Under the pieces are notes generated by a model, which had not been told where the DNA came from, did no database searches, and saw only the letters and a program-made list of their open reading frames with translations. Below are positions 8,765 to 16,633 of a stretch of 64,000 nucleotides of DNA, one piece after another. The first letter of the stretch is position 1; each line of letters starts with the position of its first letter. Made by a program: the position numbers and the translations under genes. The DNA is from an uncultured Pelagibacteraceae bacterium (GTDB taxonomy: Bacteria > Pseudomonadota > Alphaproteobacteria > Pelagibacterales > Pelagibacteraceae): NCBI GenBank assembly GCA_902633985.1, contig CACPHV010000001.1:91657-155656 (forward strand), written 5' to 3'.

Positions 8765-8875
8765 GTAAATATTATACAGTATTAATGATCAAAATTTAAA
8801 CTAAAATATAAAATCTACCAATAATAAGGCATTTTAGCTTATTGAGTTAATTATAAATATAAATATATTTAAAGT

Positions 8876-9988
8876 ATGTTTACTTATATTATTCCATTTT
8901 TAATACTTATCTTAGTAGTTGTTTTTATACATGAATATGGACACTACTATTTTGCAAGAAAATATGGAGTAGGTGTCACAGATTTTTCAATTGGTTTTGG
9001 TAAAGAATTATTTGGTTGGAATGATAAATCAGGCACAAGGTGGAAAATATGTGCAATTCCTTTAGGTGGATATGTAAAATTTTTTGGAGACAGAAATGTT
9101 TATTCACAAGCTGATCATCAAGAAATTTTAGAAAAATATAATGAGGAAGAAAGAAACAAACTATTTACATTAAAACCTTTGTACCAAAGGGCATTGATAG
9201 TATTTGGAGGACCTTTAGCTAATTTTTTGTTAGCTTTAATAATATTTTTTTGTCTTTATACCTTTGTTGGTAAAGATTTTACCCCTGCAGTAATAAGTGA
9301 GGTTCAAAAAGATAGTCCTGCAATGGTAGGAGGGCTAAAAGCTGAGGATATAATTTTAGAAATAGATGGAAATGAAGTTAAAAGTATTATGGAAGTTTCT
9401 AAATTTATAACTTTATCTACCGGTGACTTTATAGATTTTAAAGTTAAGCGTTCCTATGATGAATTATTATTAAAAGTTAAACCCAATATTGTTGAAGGTG
9501 ATGATGGATTAGGGAACAAAATTAACAAAAGAATGGTTGGTATAAAATTATCCGCTTATAATGATAAAATTAATCATGTGAAATTAGGACCTGCAAAAGC
9601 ATTATATCACGCGGCAAATGAAGTTTATTTTGTGAGCGTTTCCTCACTAAAATACATAGGAGGAATGATTTTAGGTAAAGCGGACACCTCTCAATTGGGA
9701 GGCCCAATAAGAATTGCTAAAATTTCTGGACAAGTTGCAACGTTTGGGGTTTTGGCTTTCATTAGTATGATGGCTTATATTTCAATAAGCTTAGGACTTA
9801 TTAATCTATTTCCAATACCAATGTTAGATGGAGGACATTTAATGTTTTATGCATTTGAGAAAGTTTTAGGCAGGCCTTTGTCTCAAAAAACTCAAGAAGG
9901 TTTTTTTCGAATCGGATTGTTTTTGTTGCTATCATTGATGTTTTTCACCACATTCAATGATCTAAAAGACTTAGGTTTATTTAGATAA
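8876..9988 (+). CDS. rseP: RseP/MmpA-type site-2 zinc metalloprotease
   Basis: The 370-residue membrane protein has the zinc-binding HEYGH motif in the first membrane segment (about residues 19-23) and the third ligand Asp in NLFPIPMLDGGHL (about 312-324) in a C-terminal segment. One PDZ domain lies between (about 140-190: DSPAMVGGLKAEDIILEIDGNEV). Site-2 proteases cut anti-sigma factors and other membrane proteins within the membrane. One PDZ domain rather than two resembles the alphaproteobacterial MmpA form. In many alphaproteobacteria the gene lies by bamA and lipid A genes, but here the next gene is HU. Confidence 0.92.
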   Translation: MFTYIIPFLILILVVVFIHEYGHYYFARKYGVGVTDFSIGFGKELFGWNDKSGTRWKICAIPLGGYVKFFGDRNVYSQADHQEILEKYNEEERNKLFTLKPLYQRALIVFGGPLANFLLALIIFFCLYTFVGKDFTPAVISEVQKDSPAMVGGLKAEDIILEIDGNEVKSIMEVSKFITLSTGDFIDFKVKRSYDELLLKVKPNIVEGDDGLGNKINKRMVGIKLSAYNDKINHVKLGPAKALYHAANEVYFVSVSSLKYIGGMILGKADTSQLGGPIRIAKISGQVATFGVLAFISMMAYISISLGLINLFPIPMLDGGHLMFYAFEKVLGRPLSQKTQEGFFRIGLFLLLSLMFFTTFNDLKDLGLFR

Positions 9989-10145
9989 TTCACATCTTTG
10001 AAAGTTAAAAAAAGTCAATAAAACCAACATTTATTTATGTTTTTACAATATATTGTGTGTTTTAAAAAACGAAACACTAAAAAAAAGCTTGATTTATCAA
10101 CGTTTATGACAAGTATAAATATTAATCAACAAAACCGGAGCTAAA

Positions 10146-10421
10146 ATGAACAAAAAACAACTAATTGCTAAGCTTTCTGGCTCATTAAATTTGAGCAAAG
10201 CAGATGCTGAGCGAACTTTTGATACAATTACCAACACTATTTTAGATGCTCTAAAAGGTGATGATTCAGTAAAAATTGCTGGATTTGGTACGTACAAAGT
10301 AGCTAAGAGAAAAGCAAGAGTTGGAAGAAATCCAAGAACAGGTGAACAGATACAAATCGCTGCTTCTCAAAAGGTAAAATTCTTACCAGCTAAAGCTTTA
10401 AAAGAAGTATTCAACAGATAA
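10146..10421 (+). CDS. hupB: HU-family DNA-binding protein
   Basis: The 91-residue protein is a full-length HU/IHF-type chromatin protein: MNKKQLIAKLSGSLNLSKADAE at the N-terminus, the core GFGTYKVAKRKARVGRNPRTGE (about residues 47-68) and the beta-arm RNPRTGEQI with the intercalating proline. HU bends DNA and compacts the nucleoid. A GGAG ribosome-binding site (10137-10140) sits five bases before ATG. The 157-base upstream gap contains the palindrome TTGATTTATCAA at 10089-10100, but I see no convincing promoter. A hairpin follows the stop. Confidence 0.95.
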   Translation: MNKKQLIAKLSGSLNLSKADAERTFDTITNTILDALKGDDSVKIAGFGTYKVAKRKARVGRNPRTGEQIQIAASQKVKFLPAKALKEVFNR

Positions 10422-10431
10422 TATTTTTTTT

Positions 10432-10468
10432 AACAGCCCTCACGTTTTAAAAACACGTTAGGGCTGTT
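10432..10468 (+). terminator. hairpin at the end of hupB mRNA
   Basis: A perfect 9-base stem (AACAGCCCT at 10432-10440 with AGGGCTGTT at 10460-10468) begins about 11 bases after the HU stop. The loop holds a further near-palindrome (ACGTTTTAAAAACACGT). The T-run lies before the stem, not after it, so it is not a textbook Rho-independent terminator. It may define or protect the mRNA end. Confidence 0.5.
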
Positions 10469-10472
10469 ACTA

Positions 10473-10489
10473 TATGCAAAAAATGCATA
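10473..10489. repeat. inverted repeat upstream of amtB
   Basis: TATGCA (10473-10478), AAAAA, TGCATA (10484-10489) form a perfect 6-base dyad about 75 bases before the amtB start. A possible promoter (TTACTT at 10510-10515, 17 bases, TATAAG at 10533-10538) lies between it and the gene, so the dyad is at an activator-like distance. Binding by a nitrogen regulator is a guess. Confidence 0.35.
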
Positions 10490-10564
10490 GCCACTTTTCC
10501 TAATCAGCGTTACTTTTAAATTTTATTAAAACTATAAGACACTACTTAAACAAGTGGAGGTCTT

Positions 10565-11866
10565 ATGACTAAATTTATAAAAAAAGTGTCCGCACCAGTT
10601 CTTAGTTTGATATTTTTATTAAACATGAGTAGTGCGGGAATGGCAGAGACAACAGTTTCTGCTGAAGTTCAAGCTATATTCAATTCACTACTATTTTTAA
10701 TGTGTGGTTTCATGGTCATGTTCATGGCAGCAGGTTTTGCGATGCTAGAATCTGGAATGGTAACTTCTAAAAGCGTTTCTGTAATTTGTGCAAAGAACAT
10801 TGGTCTTTACTCAATTGCTGGAATTATGTTTTGGTTATTTGGATATAATTTAGCGTACGGAATACCAGAAGGTGGATATATAGGAACATTCACACCATGG
10901 TCAGATGCAAGTTCAGTTGACACCGGATACGCCGATGGATCTGATTGGTATTTTCAAATGGTTTTTTGCGCAACAACAGTTTCAATTTGTTCAGGAGCTA
11001 TGGCTGAAAGAGTGAAACTTTGGCCTTTCTTTCTTTTTGCAGCTATCTTATCTGGAATTATTTATCCAATTGTTATGGGTTGGCAATGGGGTGGAGGCTG
11101 GTTAGCAGAACTAGGCTTCTCTGATTTTGCCGGTTCAACATTAGTCCACTCGACAGGTGGTGCAGCTGCTTTAGCAGGTATTATGTTGTTAGGCGCTAGA
11201 TATGGAAGATTTGGTAGCAAAGGTGAAGCGAAAGCTATTAAACCATTTGCAGCTTCTTCTATTCCACTAGTAACAGTTGGAGTATTCATTCTATGGCTAG
11301 GTTGGTTTGGATTCAATGGCGGATCTCAACTAGCTATTGGAACATTTGATGATGCTGTCGCTGTATCAAGTATTTTTATAAACACTAATCTGGCTGCCGC
11401 TGGTGGAGTAATGGCCGCTGCAATAATTACAAGATTAATGTTTGGTAAAACTGACGTTATTCAAATGTTAAACGGAGCAATTGGTGGTCTTGTAGCTGTA
11501 ACAGCTGAACCATTAGCACCTTCGCCTTTAGCAGCTATTTTCATTGGAGCTGTTGGTGGTTTAATAGTTGTGTTTGGAACAAAATTACTATTTAGTTTCA
11601 AACTTGACGATGTTGTAGGTGCAATCCCAGCTCACATGTTTGCTGGAATATGGGGAACATTGGCAGTGCCATTAACAAACGCTGATGCATCGTTTAGTGC
11701 ACAATTAATTGGTGTGCTATCAATTAACATTTTTGTATTTGTGGTGTCATACATTGTGTTTTCAATTATGAAAGCTACATTTGGAATTAGGCTAAGTAAA
11801 GAGGCTGAGGCCAAAGGTACTGACGTAACAGAAACAGGAGTAATAGCATACGCAATACGAGACTAA
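10565..11866 (+). CDS. amtB: ammonium transporter AmtB
   Basis: The 433-residue protein has a cleavable-looking signal sequence (about residues 1-27, SSAGMAE) and then eleven membrane segments typical of Amt proteins. Conserved marks are LMCGFMVMFMAAGFAMLESG (about 44-63), the first pore histidine in LVHSTGG (about 193-199) and the second in IPAHMFAGIWGTL (about 355-367). It conducts ammonium into the cytoplasm. A strong GGAGG ribosome-binding site (10556-10560) precedes ATG, suggesting high expression. No PII gene (glnK) is adjacent, unlike the usual glnK-amtB pair. Two strong hairpins follow. Confidence 0.95.
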   Translation: MTKFIKKVSAPVLSLIFLLNMSSAGMAETTVSAEVQAIFNSLLFLMCGFMVMFMAAGFAMLESGMVTSKSVSVICAKNIGLYSIAGIMFWLFGYNLAYGIPEGGYIGTFTPWSDASSVDTGYADGSDWYFQMVFCATTVSICSGAMAERVKLWPFFLFAAILSGIIYPIVMGWQWGGGWLAELGFSDFAGSTLVHSTGGAAALAGIMLLGARYGRFGSKGEAKAIKPFAASSIPLVTVGVFILWLGWFGFNGGSQLAIGTFDDAVAVSSIFINTNLAAAGGVMAAAIITRLMFGKTDVIQMLNGAIGGLVAVTAEPLAPSPLAAIFIGAVGGLIVVFGTKLLFSFKLDDVVGAIPAHMFAGIWGTLAVPLTNADASFSAQLIGVLSINIFVFVVSYIVFSIMKATFGIRLSKEAEAKGTDVTETGVIAYAIRD

Positions 11867-11879
11867 TTGCATGTAATAT

Positions 11880-11924
11880 AGAGGCTCTTCGATCTCCATG
11901 TCGTTATCTCATTGAAGAGCCTCT
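11880..11924 (+). terminator. large hairpin after amtB
   Basis: An 11-base perfect stem, AGAGGCTCTTC (11880-11890) with GAAGAGCCTCT (11914-11924), begins 13 bases after the amtB stop. It is followed by AAAAG rather than a T-run, so it may stabilise the 3' end, while the next hairpin terminates. Confidence 0.6.
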
Positions 11925-11964
11925 AAAAGAATTAACTATAATCTCTCTCTCTAGTTAGTTAACT

Positions 11965-11997
11965 AAAGGCCCCAGAAATGGGGCCTTTTATTTTTTT
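11965..11997 (+). terminator. Rho-independent terminator of amtB
   Basis: AAAGGCCCC (11965-11973), a six-base loop, GGGGCCTTT (11980-11988) and then TATTTTTTTT form a textbook terminator in plus orientation. It overlaps the stop codon of the convergent peroxiredoxin gene, and the A-rich left flank could let it work weakly in the other direction too. Confidence 0.9.
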
Positions 11998-12461
11998 ACA
12001 ATATTTTGAAGAGTTTCTAATACTTCTTTAGCATGATCTTTAACTTTAACATTATCCCAAACCTTAAGTATTTTACCTTTTTTATCTATTAAATAAGTTG
12101 TTCTAATAATTCCCATAAATTCACGACCCATAAATTTTTTCTTTCCCCAAACTTTATATTTTTTAAGAACTTTTATTTCTTCGTCAGCAAGTAAATCAAA
12201 CTTAATTTTGTATTTATCTTTAAATTTGTCATGACTCTTTAAATTATCTTTTGATACTCCATATATCTCACAGTCTAATTTTTTAAATTTAGAAAAAAAT
12301 TTGTTAAAGTCATTCGTTTCGATAGTGCATCCCGGTGTATCGTCTTTTGGATAAAAATATAAAACCAGATATTTACCAATTGAGTTTTTTAATGAATATT
12401 TACCAACCGAAGTTGCAGGAATTTCAAAACCTGGTGCTTTAGAGTTTATTTTTAATGTCAT
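11988..12461 (-). CDS. bcp: thiol peroxidase, Bcp/PrxQ-type peroxiredoxin
   Basis: The 157-residue protein has the PrxQ active site YFYPKDDTPGCTIETNDF (about residues 34-51) with peroxidatic Cys46. The usual resolving Cys five residues later is replaced by Asn (GCTIETN), while another Cys in LDCEIYGVSKD (about 76) may serve. It reduces hydroperoxides with thioredoxin. Its ATG overlaps the stop of the glycosyltransferase-like gene by 4 bases, so the two form a minus-strand operon. Confidence 0.92.
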   Translation of the reverse strand: MTLKINSKAPGFEIPATSVGKYSLKNSIGKYLVLYFYPKDDTPGCTIETNDFNKFFSKFKKLDCEIYGVSKDNLKSHDKFKDKYKIKFDLLADEEIKVLKKYKVWGKKKFMGREFMGIIRTTYLIDKKGKILKVWDNVKVKDHAKEVLETLQNIVKK

Positions 12462-13486
12462 ATTTTATTCTCTTTCCATAATTTTTCATAATCTATTAAA
12501 GGTGATAAACCATATATTGAATTAATATTAGTAAAATGAACTGCTAAAGCAGGCATTGGACTGATACATAATTCTTTTTTATATATATCATGAAATGGTT
12601 TTTCAAAAGGATAGTGTTCAAATTCACAAGCACTAATAAATTTTTTAAAATGTTTATTAATGAGTTTTTTGCTAGTTAAAAAAGTACATAATGATTCCTT
12701 TATAGATCTCCAGTGATAGTTATTACCTAGAATTATTTTAGAAACTTCTAATTTATTATAAAGATATGGATAGTCAGCAGGACACATAATTAATTCTTTA
12801 CCTATTTGTGAAGAAATCCTTTCATAAGAAAGGATCATTTCCTCTATAGCATCTCTCTTATGTAAGTAATCATCCTCTACAAAATAAACTAAATCATCAC
12901 AGTTTTTTCCAATATTAAGTGATTGATTAATATTAGACATATTTGAAATTTGATTATACGTAACTTTATTTCCTTGTTGATTAATTTTTTTAATTTTCTT
13001 TTTATAAAAATTTATATTTAAATTATGAATTTCACTTTTAAAAAACTGTTTTTTTAAAAGTTTTTTAAATTTTTCAATAACTTTAGGATTAGAGTTATGA
13101 TCAATTATAGTAAGTTTGACTTTGATGTTTTTAAATATTTTTTTATTATTATTGATTGAATTAATAAGTGATTTTAATGTTTTTAAAGAATAATCTTCTT
13201 TATTTGATTTAAATATCCTTTTCTTTGATTGAGTTAGCATGTTAACTGAGGCACATGTTCTTAAAATTATATCTAGTGATTTAATCGGTCTTTTTATTTT
13301 AATTCTTCCCATTGGTAGCACAAGAGACTGTATTCCTAAATTGGATAAGTTTTTTGATCCCTTTTTATTAGTTGTAGGAAAACTAAAATCACCTTGATCG
13401 ACTATTTCATAATCAAAAAACCTACAAATTTTTATAAAAAGTTTTTTAAAAAAACTCGATTTTCTTGTTTTATTTTGAACTTTCAT
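12458..13486 (-). CDS. glycosyltransferase-like protein (GT-A fold)
   Basis: The 342-residue protein is soluble and very rich in Lys, Asn and Ile. The segment LDIILRTCASVNML (about 71-84) looks like the opening strand of a GT-A nucleotide-sugar transferase, and DLVYFVEDDYLHKRDAIEEM (about 197-216) carries an acidic EDD motif where the metal-binding DxD is expected. KLTIIDHNS is a second typical strand. It could glycosylate a surface polysaccharide or lipid, but no other polysaccharide gene is nearby. Bcp follows with a 4-base overlap. Confidence 0.6.
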   Translation of the reverse strand: MKVQNKTRKSSFFKKLFIKICRFFDYEIVDQGDFSFPTTNKKGSKNLSNLGIQSLVLPMGRIKIKRPIKSLDIILRTCASVNMLTQSKKRIFKSNKEDYSLKTLKSLINSINNNKKIFKNIKVKLTIIDHNSNPKVIEKFKKLLKKQFFKSEIHNLNINFYKKKIKKINQQGNKVTYNQISNMSNINQSLNIGKNCDDLVYFVEDDYLHKRDAIEEMILSYERISSQIGKELIMCPADYPYLYNKLEVSKIILGNNYHWRSIKESLCTFLTSKKLINKHFKKFISACEFEHYPFEKPFHDIYKKELCISPMPALAVHFTNINSIYGLSPLIDYEKLWKENKI

Positions 13487-13505
13487 AAGCTAGAAATAAT
13501 TAATT

Positions 13506-13889
13506 ATGACAGTTAAATCAATTCAAAGTTTAGTTAATTCAGCAATGCAGGAAATAAAAACTATTACTGCAAACGAAGCTTATGAAATGCTTGAGGATAA
13601 TAATTGTAATTTAATTGATATCAGAGAGATAAATGAATTAGACAATACTGGTAGAGTTGAAGGTGCAAATCATATCCCAAGAGGTATGCTAGAAATTTAT
13701 TTAGATCCAAATAGTCCAATCATACAAAATGGACAGGTTGATAAAAATAAAGAGCTTATTTTATTTTGTGCAGGAGGCGTGAGATCTGCTTTGGCTGTAA
13801 AATCATTGAAAGAAATGGGCTATGAAAAAATTTCTCATATTGATGGCGGATTTGCTGCAATGAACAGCAGTGGTTTTAAAGTAATTTAA
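13506..13889 (+). CDS. rhodanese-domain sulfurtransferase
   Basis: The 127-residue protein is one rhodanese domain: ANEAYEMLEDNNCNLIDIRE (about 23-42), the HIPRGMLE turn and the active-site loop LFCAGGVRSALA (about 87-98) with Cys89. It ends with HIDGGFAAM. Single-domain rhodaneses carry persulfide sulfur for thiosulfate or cyanide chemistry or for cofactor delivery. A specific role is not visible. Its stop codon interlocks with that of the convergent gene (TTAA, 13886-13889). Confidence 0.85.
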   Translation: MTVKSIQSLVNSAMQEIKTITANEAYEMLEDNNCNLIDIREINELDNTGRVEGANHIPRGMLEIYLDPNSPIIQNGQVDKNKELILFCAGGVRSALAVKSLKEMGYEKISHIDGGFAAMNSSGFKVI

Positions 13890-14464
13890 TTATTATACAA
13901 CTCTTCTAAAGCATATTCTAGTCTATCTTGTCCCCAAAAAGTTTTATTATTAACTATAAAGGTTGGAGTTCCAAAAACTTCTTTTTGAAAAGCATCAGTA
14001 GTTAATTTAATCAATTTATCTTTAACTGATTGTTCTTTTATAGATTGAAAAAATTCTTCACTATCAATATTTAAATTCCTTATTAATTTAGACATATTCT
14101 CAACATTTGATAAGTCATAATTATCTTTCCAATAAGCATCGAAAAAACAATTTAAGTAATCGTTTTGTTTGTCCTTACTAACACTAATATATCCTCTCAT
14201 TATATTTAGAGAATTTATTGGAAAATTAGAATTCCATTTGAATTCAATGTTATTTTTTTCAGATACCAAATTGCAATCATTTATATTATTTCTTAATTTA
14301 TATTTATTAAATGCAGGAGAATCAATTCCAGCTAGTTTATGAAGACCCCCTAAATAAATTGGTTTGTAATTAAATAAGATATTTTTATGTTTAAGAATTT
14401 TTTTGTGTGCGATATATGCATAGGGGCTAATTATATCAAAATAAAAATCTATATGATTACTCAT
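13886..14464 (-). CDS. 2-hydroxychromene-2-carboxylate isomerase/DsbA-like protein
   Basis: The 192-residue protein belongs to the thioredoxin-fold kappa-GST/HCCA isomerase group: IDFYFDIISPYAYIAHKKI (about 5-23), where Ser replaces the CxxC of DsbA, and VFGTPTFIVNNKTFWGQDRLEYALEEL near the end (about 163-189), with the cis-Pro block FGTPTF. Such enzymes use glutathione for isomerisation in aromatic degradation, but many are in genomes without that pathway. Its ATG overlaps the stop of the upstream ABA4-like gene by 8 bases. Confidence 0.78.
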   Translation of the reverse strand: MSNHIDFYFDIISPYAYIAHKKILKHKNILFNYKPIYLGGLHKLAGIDSPAFNKYKLRNNINDCNLVSEKNNIEFKWNSNFPINSLNIMRGYISVSKDKQNDYLNCFFDAYWKDNYDLSNVENMSKLIRNLNIDSEEFFQSIKEQSVKDKLIKLTTDAFQKEVFGTPTFIVNNKTFWGQDRLEYALEELYNN

Positions 14465-14930
14465 ATAAACTAATTCTTTTTGCGTAAAAAATTCTAATTA
14501 TCCAATATAAAAATAAACCTATAGGACCAATTAAATAAATCATAATTAATGGCACAGCCATCAAAACTCTGTTAATAGAAAGCCTTTGAGAATCTTTAAC
14601 AATCCAGCCTCCAATAAATAAGTTTATTGCTATGAAATGAGTCCAAAATATCATTATGTACAAATGGTCTTCAAACAATCTAGATAGTTCATTTAGACCT
14701 AAGTAAAGAGTGAAGTTTCCATCAAAATCGTATCCAGTCAAATATGATTTATACAAAATAAAGATATAAACCCCACTTAATATGAAAAAAGGAAAAATTG
14801 ATGTTACAAAAATTCTACTTAAATGTGTTTGAGGAAACACTATCAAGATAAACCAAAAAGGTAGTACTCCAAGGTTGATCCACATGTAAAGTGTCTCAAT
14901 TGTGAAATAAGTATAAATTTGTTCAATCAT
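14457..14930 (-). CDS. ABA4-like (DUF4281) membrane protein
   Basis: The 157-residue protein has four membrane segments (about 13-31, 37-56, 85-110 and 125-148). The arrangement WINLGVLPFWFILIVFPQTHLSR and LFEDHLYIMIFWTHFIAINLFIGGWIVKDS matches the ABA4-like family, which in plants is needed for neoxanthin formation and in bacteria has unknown function. The downstream isomerase-like gene is co-transcribed. A role in isoprenoid or carotenoid chemistry is conceivable but unproven. Confidence 0.75.
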   Translation of the reverse strand: MIEQIYTYFTIETLYMWINLGVLPFWFILIVFPQTHLSRIFVTSIFPFFILSGVYIFILYKSYLTGYDFDGNFTLYLGLNELSRLFEDHLYIMIFWTHFIAINLFIGGWIVKDSQRLSINRVLMAVPLIMIYLIGPIGLFLYWIIRIFYAKRISLYE

Positions 14931-14956
14931 ATAGATATATTATATTAAATCTAACA

Positions 14957-15520
14957 ATGATTCCTATAAGAAATAGAAAAAAAACACTTCAAGTAACCGT
15001 TGATGAGATGCGTAATTTTGCCTTTGCTTATGTTGAAAAGTACGCTCCTTCAAAACAACAACTCAAAACTTTTTTATTAAAAAAATACATGAAACTATCA
15101 GCATCTGATGAAAGAAAAAAAGATGTAAATAAATTAATTGATATAGTTTTGTCCGATCTAGAAAAAAACAGATTTATAAATGATCAATTTTATTCTGAAA
15201 GCAAAGCTAAAAGTATGATTCAAAGAGGAAACTCAATTAATAAGATTAGAAATTATTTAATTGGAAAAGGAATTAGCGAAACATTTATCAAAGATACAGT
15301 GGATAGAATAAAGGAAGATAATTCTGATCAAGATTTTTTTTCAGCAATAAAATTATGTAAAAAGAAAAGAATTGGTCCAGCTAGAGCAGAAGATAATAGA
15401 ACTTTATTTTATAAAAAAGATATATCTTTACTTGCAAGAAATGGATTCGATTTTGAAACATCAAAAAAAGTAATGGATATAGAAAAGGATGAATATCTAA
15501 AAATAATTAATCTACTTTGA
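14957..15520 (+). CDS. recX: RecX family regulator of RecA
   Basis: The 187-residue protein is helical and has the RecX three-helix repeats: EMRNFAFAYVEKYAPSKQQLKTFLLKKY (about 18-45), NRFINDQFYSESKAKSMIQRGNSINKIRNYLIGKGIS (about 78-114) and a third repeat towards the C-terminus. RecX binds along RecA filaments and limits recombinase activity. The start is divergent from the ABA4-like gene with a 26-base spacer. The 3' end overlaps the antisense 47-residue membrane-protein gene by 9 bases. Confidence 0.85.
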   Translation: MIPIRNRKKTLQVTVDEMRNFAFAYVEKYAPSKQQLKTFLLKKYMKLSASDERKKDVNKLIDIVLSDLEKNRFINDQFYSESKAKSMIQRGNSINKIRNYLIGKGISETFIKDTVDRIKEDNSDQDFFSAIKLCKKKRIGPARAEDNRTLFYKKDISLLARNGFDFETSKKVMDIEKDEYLKIINLL

Positions 15521-15655
15521 CTTTTTATTTTTTTCGTCCTTGACAAGCTGAATTATTTTATTTCTTATGTAATTTTTTACAAAAACAAATACTAATAACC
15601 CGAAAATTGAAACAGAAACAATAATTATTAGTATTATCCTTAATTGTTCATCCAT
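15512..15655 (-). CDS. 47-residue single-span membrane protein
   Basis: The ORF begins MDEQLRIILIIIVSVSIFGL, giving a membrane segment at about residues 6-26, followed by a basic cytoplasmic tail (KNYIRNKIIQLVKDEKNKK). Its ATG overlaps the cysQ stop in a TAATG arrangement, the kind of coupling used throughout this genome, which supports translation. It is the last gene of the DUF3553-cysQ operon. Family unknown. Confidence 0.65.
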   Translation of the reverse strand: MDEQLRIILIIIVSVSIFGLLVFVFVKNYIRNKIIQLVKDEKNKKSK

Positions 15656-16425
15656 TATAAAATATTTTTATTTTTCAAAATTATACTTGGATTTTTTAAA
15701 TCTTTTTTCCCATACAAAATTTCATTTCCTTCAAAATCAGTTACAGTTCCACCTGCATGTTCTAAAATCGCATGGCCAGCTGCTATATCCCACTCATATG
15801 CCCTAGGTTCTGCAGCATAACCATCATATTCGCAAGCAGCAACGACACAGAATTTCAAAGAACTTTTCATTCTAATATTTTCTTTTACCCCCAAATCATT
15901 ATAAATTTTTTTAATTTCAGGCTTTATTTTAGTTGAGTATGAAATAAATTTTAAATTTTCTTTGTTCTTAGCAGGTAAATTACTTAAGTTTGTTTTTTTA
16001 CCGTTGCTAAGCTCAAAAGCATTTCCTTTTCCATATGAGTAAAACATTCTTTTTTTTGCAGGTGCATTTATTAATCCTGCAACAGGTTTGTTATTAATTA
16101 TCAAACCAGCATTAATGGTAAATTCTTCTAAATTATTAATATAATCATAAGTTCCATCAATAGGATCAACAAGCCAGAAATCTTTTAAATTTAGGTTATC
16201 TTTATTTTCAGAGGACTCCTCTGAAATAATAGGTAAATTAGGAGTAACCTCAGAAATTTTTTTTGAGATAAATTTATTTACTTCTAAATCACCATTACTA
16301 ACTGGCGTATTGTCTGATTTTATTTTTTTTATCAAACCCTTTTCTCTTAATTGAATAGCCAAATCTCCAGCTTCTAAAAAATTATCAATTATATTTTCAA
16401 CAATCTCTTTTAAGTTTAACTTCAT
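15655..16425 (-). CDS. cysQ: 3'(2'),5'-bisphosphate nucleotidase, CysQ (inositol monophosphatase family)
   Basis: The 256-residue protein has the three metal-binding blocks of the family: EES in PIISEESSENK (about residues 66-76), FWLVDPIDGTYDYINN (about 82-97) and YEWDIAAGHAILEHAGGTV (about 211-229). CysQ removes 3'-phosphate from PAP or PAPS and also acts on related phosphates; IMPase activity cannot be excluded by sequence. PAP recycling would normally accompany sulfate assimilation, which SAR11 largely lacks. The gene overlaps a DUF3553 gene upstream (ATGA) and a small membrane protein downstream (TAATG). Confidence 0.85.
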   Translation of the reverse strand: MKLNLKEIVENIIDNFLEAGDLAIQLREKGLIKKIKSDNTPVSNGDLEVNKFISKKISEVTPNLPIISEESSENKDNLNLKDFWLVDPIDGTYDYINNLEEFTINAGLIINNKPVAGLINAPAKKRMFYSYGKGNAFELSNGKKTNLSNLPAKNKENLKFISYSTKIKPEIKKIYNDLGVKENIRMKSSLKFCVVAACEYDGYAAEPRAYEWDIAAGHAILEHAGGTVTDFEGNEILYGKKDLKNPSIILKNKNIL

Positions 16426-16592
16426 TTTCCTAGTTTTTTTAATTCAACGTTTTTTGCGTTAATTACTTTTTTTCCAGCATTTTCAAAATTAACTGTCACT
16501 TTATCGTTAATTATAGATTGCACTTGCCCAATTCCCCATTCTTTTTTTTGAGGATTAGTGACTTTGTCACCTGGTTCATAATCTAAAATCAT
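16422..16592 (-). CDS. DUF3553 small protein
   Basis: The 56-residue ORF starts [15 protein letters not shown] and continues with [20 protein letters not shown] and AGKKVI, the pattern of DUF3553: a short SH3-like beta barrel of the kind found alone in alphaproteobacteria and fused to the C-terminus of UvrD/PcrA-like helicases. The stop overlaps the cysQ start (ATGA), so this is the first gene of a three-gene minus-strand operon. The length is normal for the family. Function is unknown; a role in nucleic acid or protein contact is inferred from the fold. Confidence 0.8.
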   Translation of the reverse strand: MILDYEPGDKVTNPQKKEWGIGQVQSIINDKVTVNFENAGKKVINAKNVELKKLGK

Positions 16593-16633
16593 TTAATTTA
16601 ATTTATATTGTAAATAAGTATAAATATCACCTT

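Noticed and set aside
10089..10119. TTGATT and TATAAA before hupB as a promoter
   Set aside because: The spacing is 19 bases and TTGATT is part of the palindrome TTGATTTATCAA, so a promoter call would be too weak.
11062..11316. 84-codon open frame antisense to amtB
   Set aside because: It lies fully within a conserved gene and its Pro/Ala-rich translation mirrors Gly/Ala-rich membrane helices.
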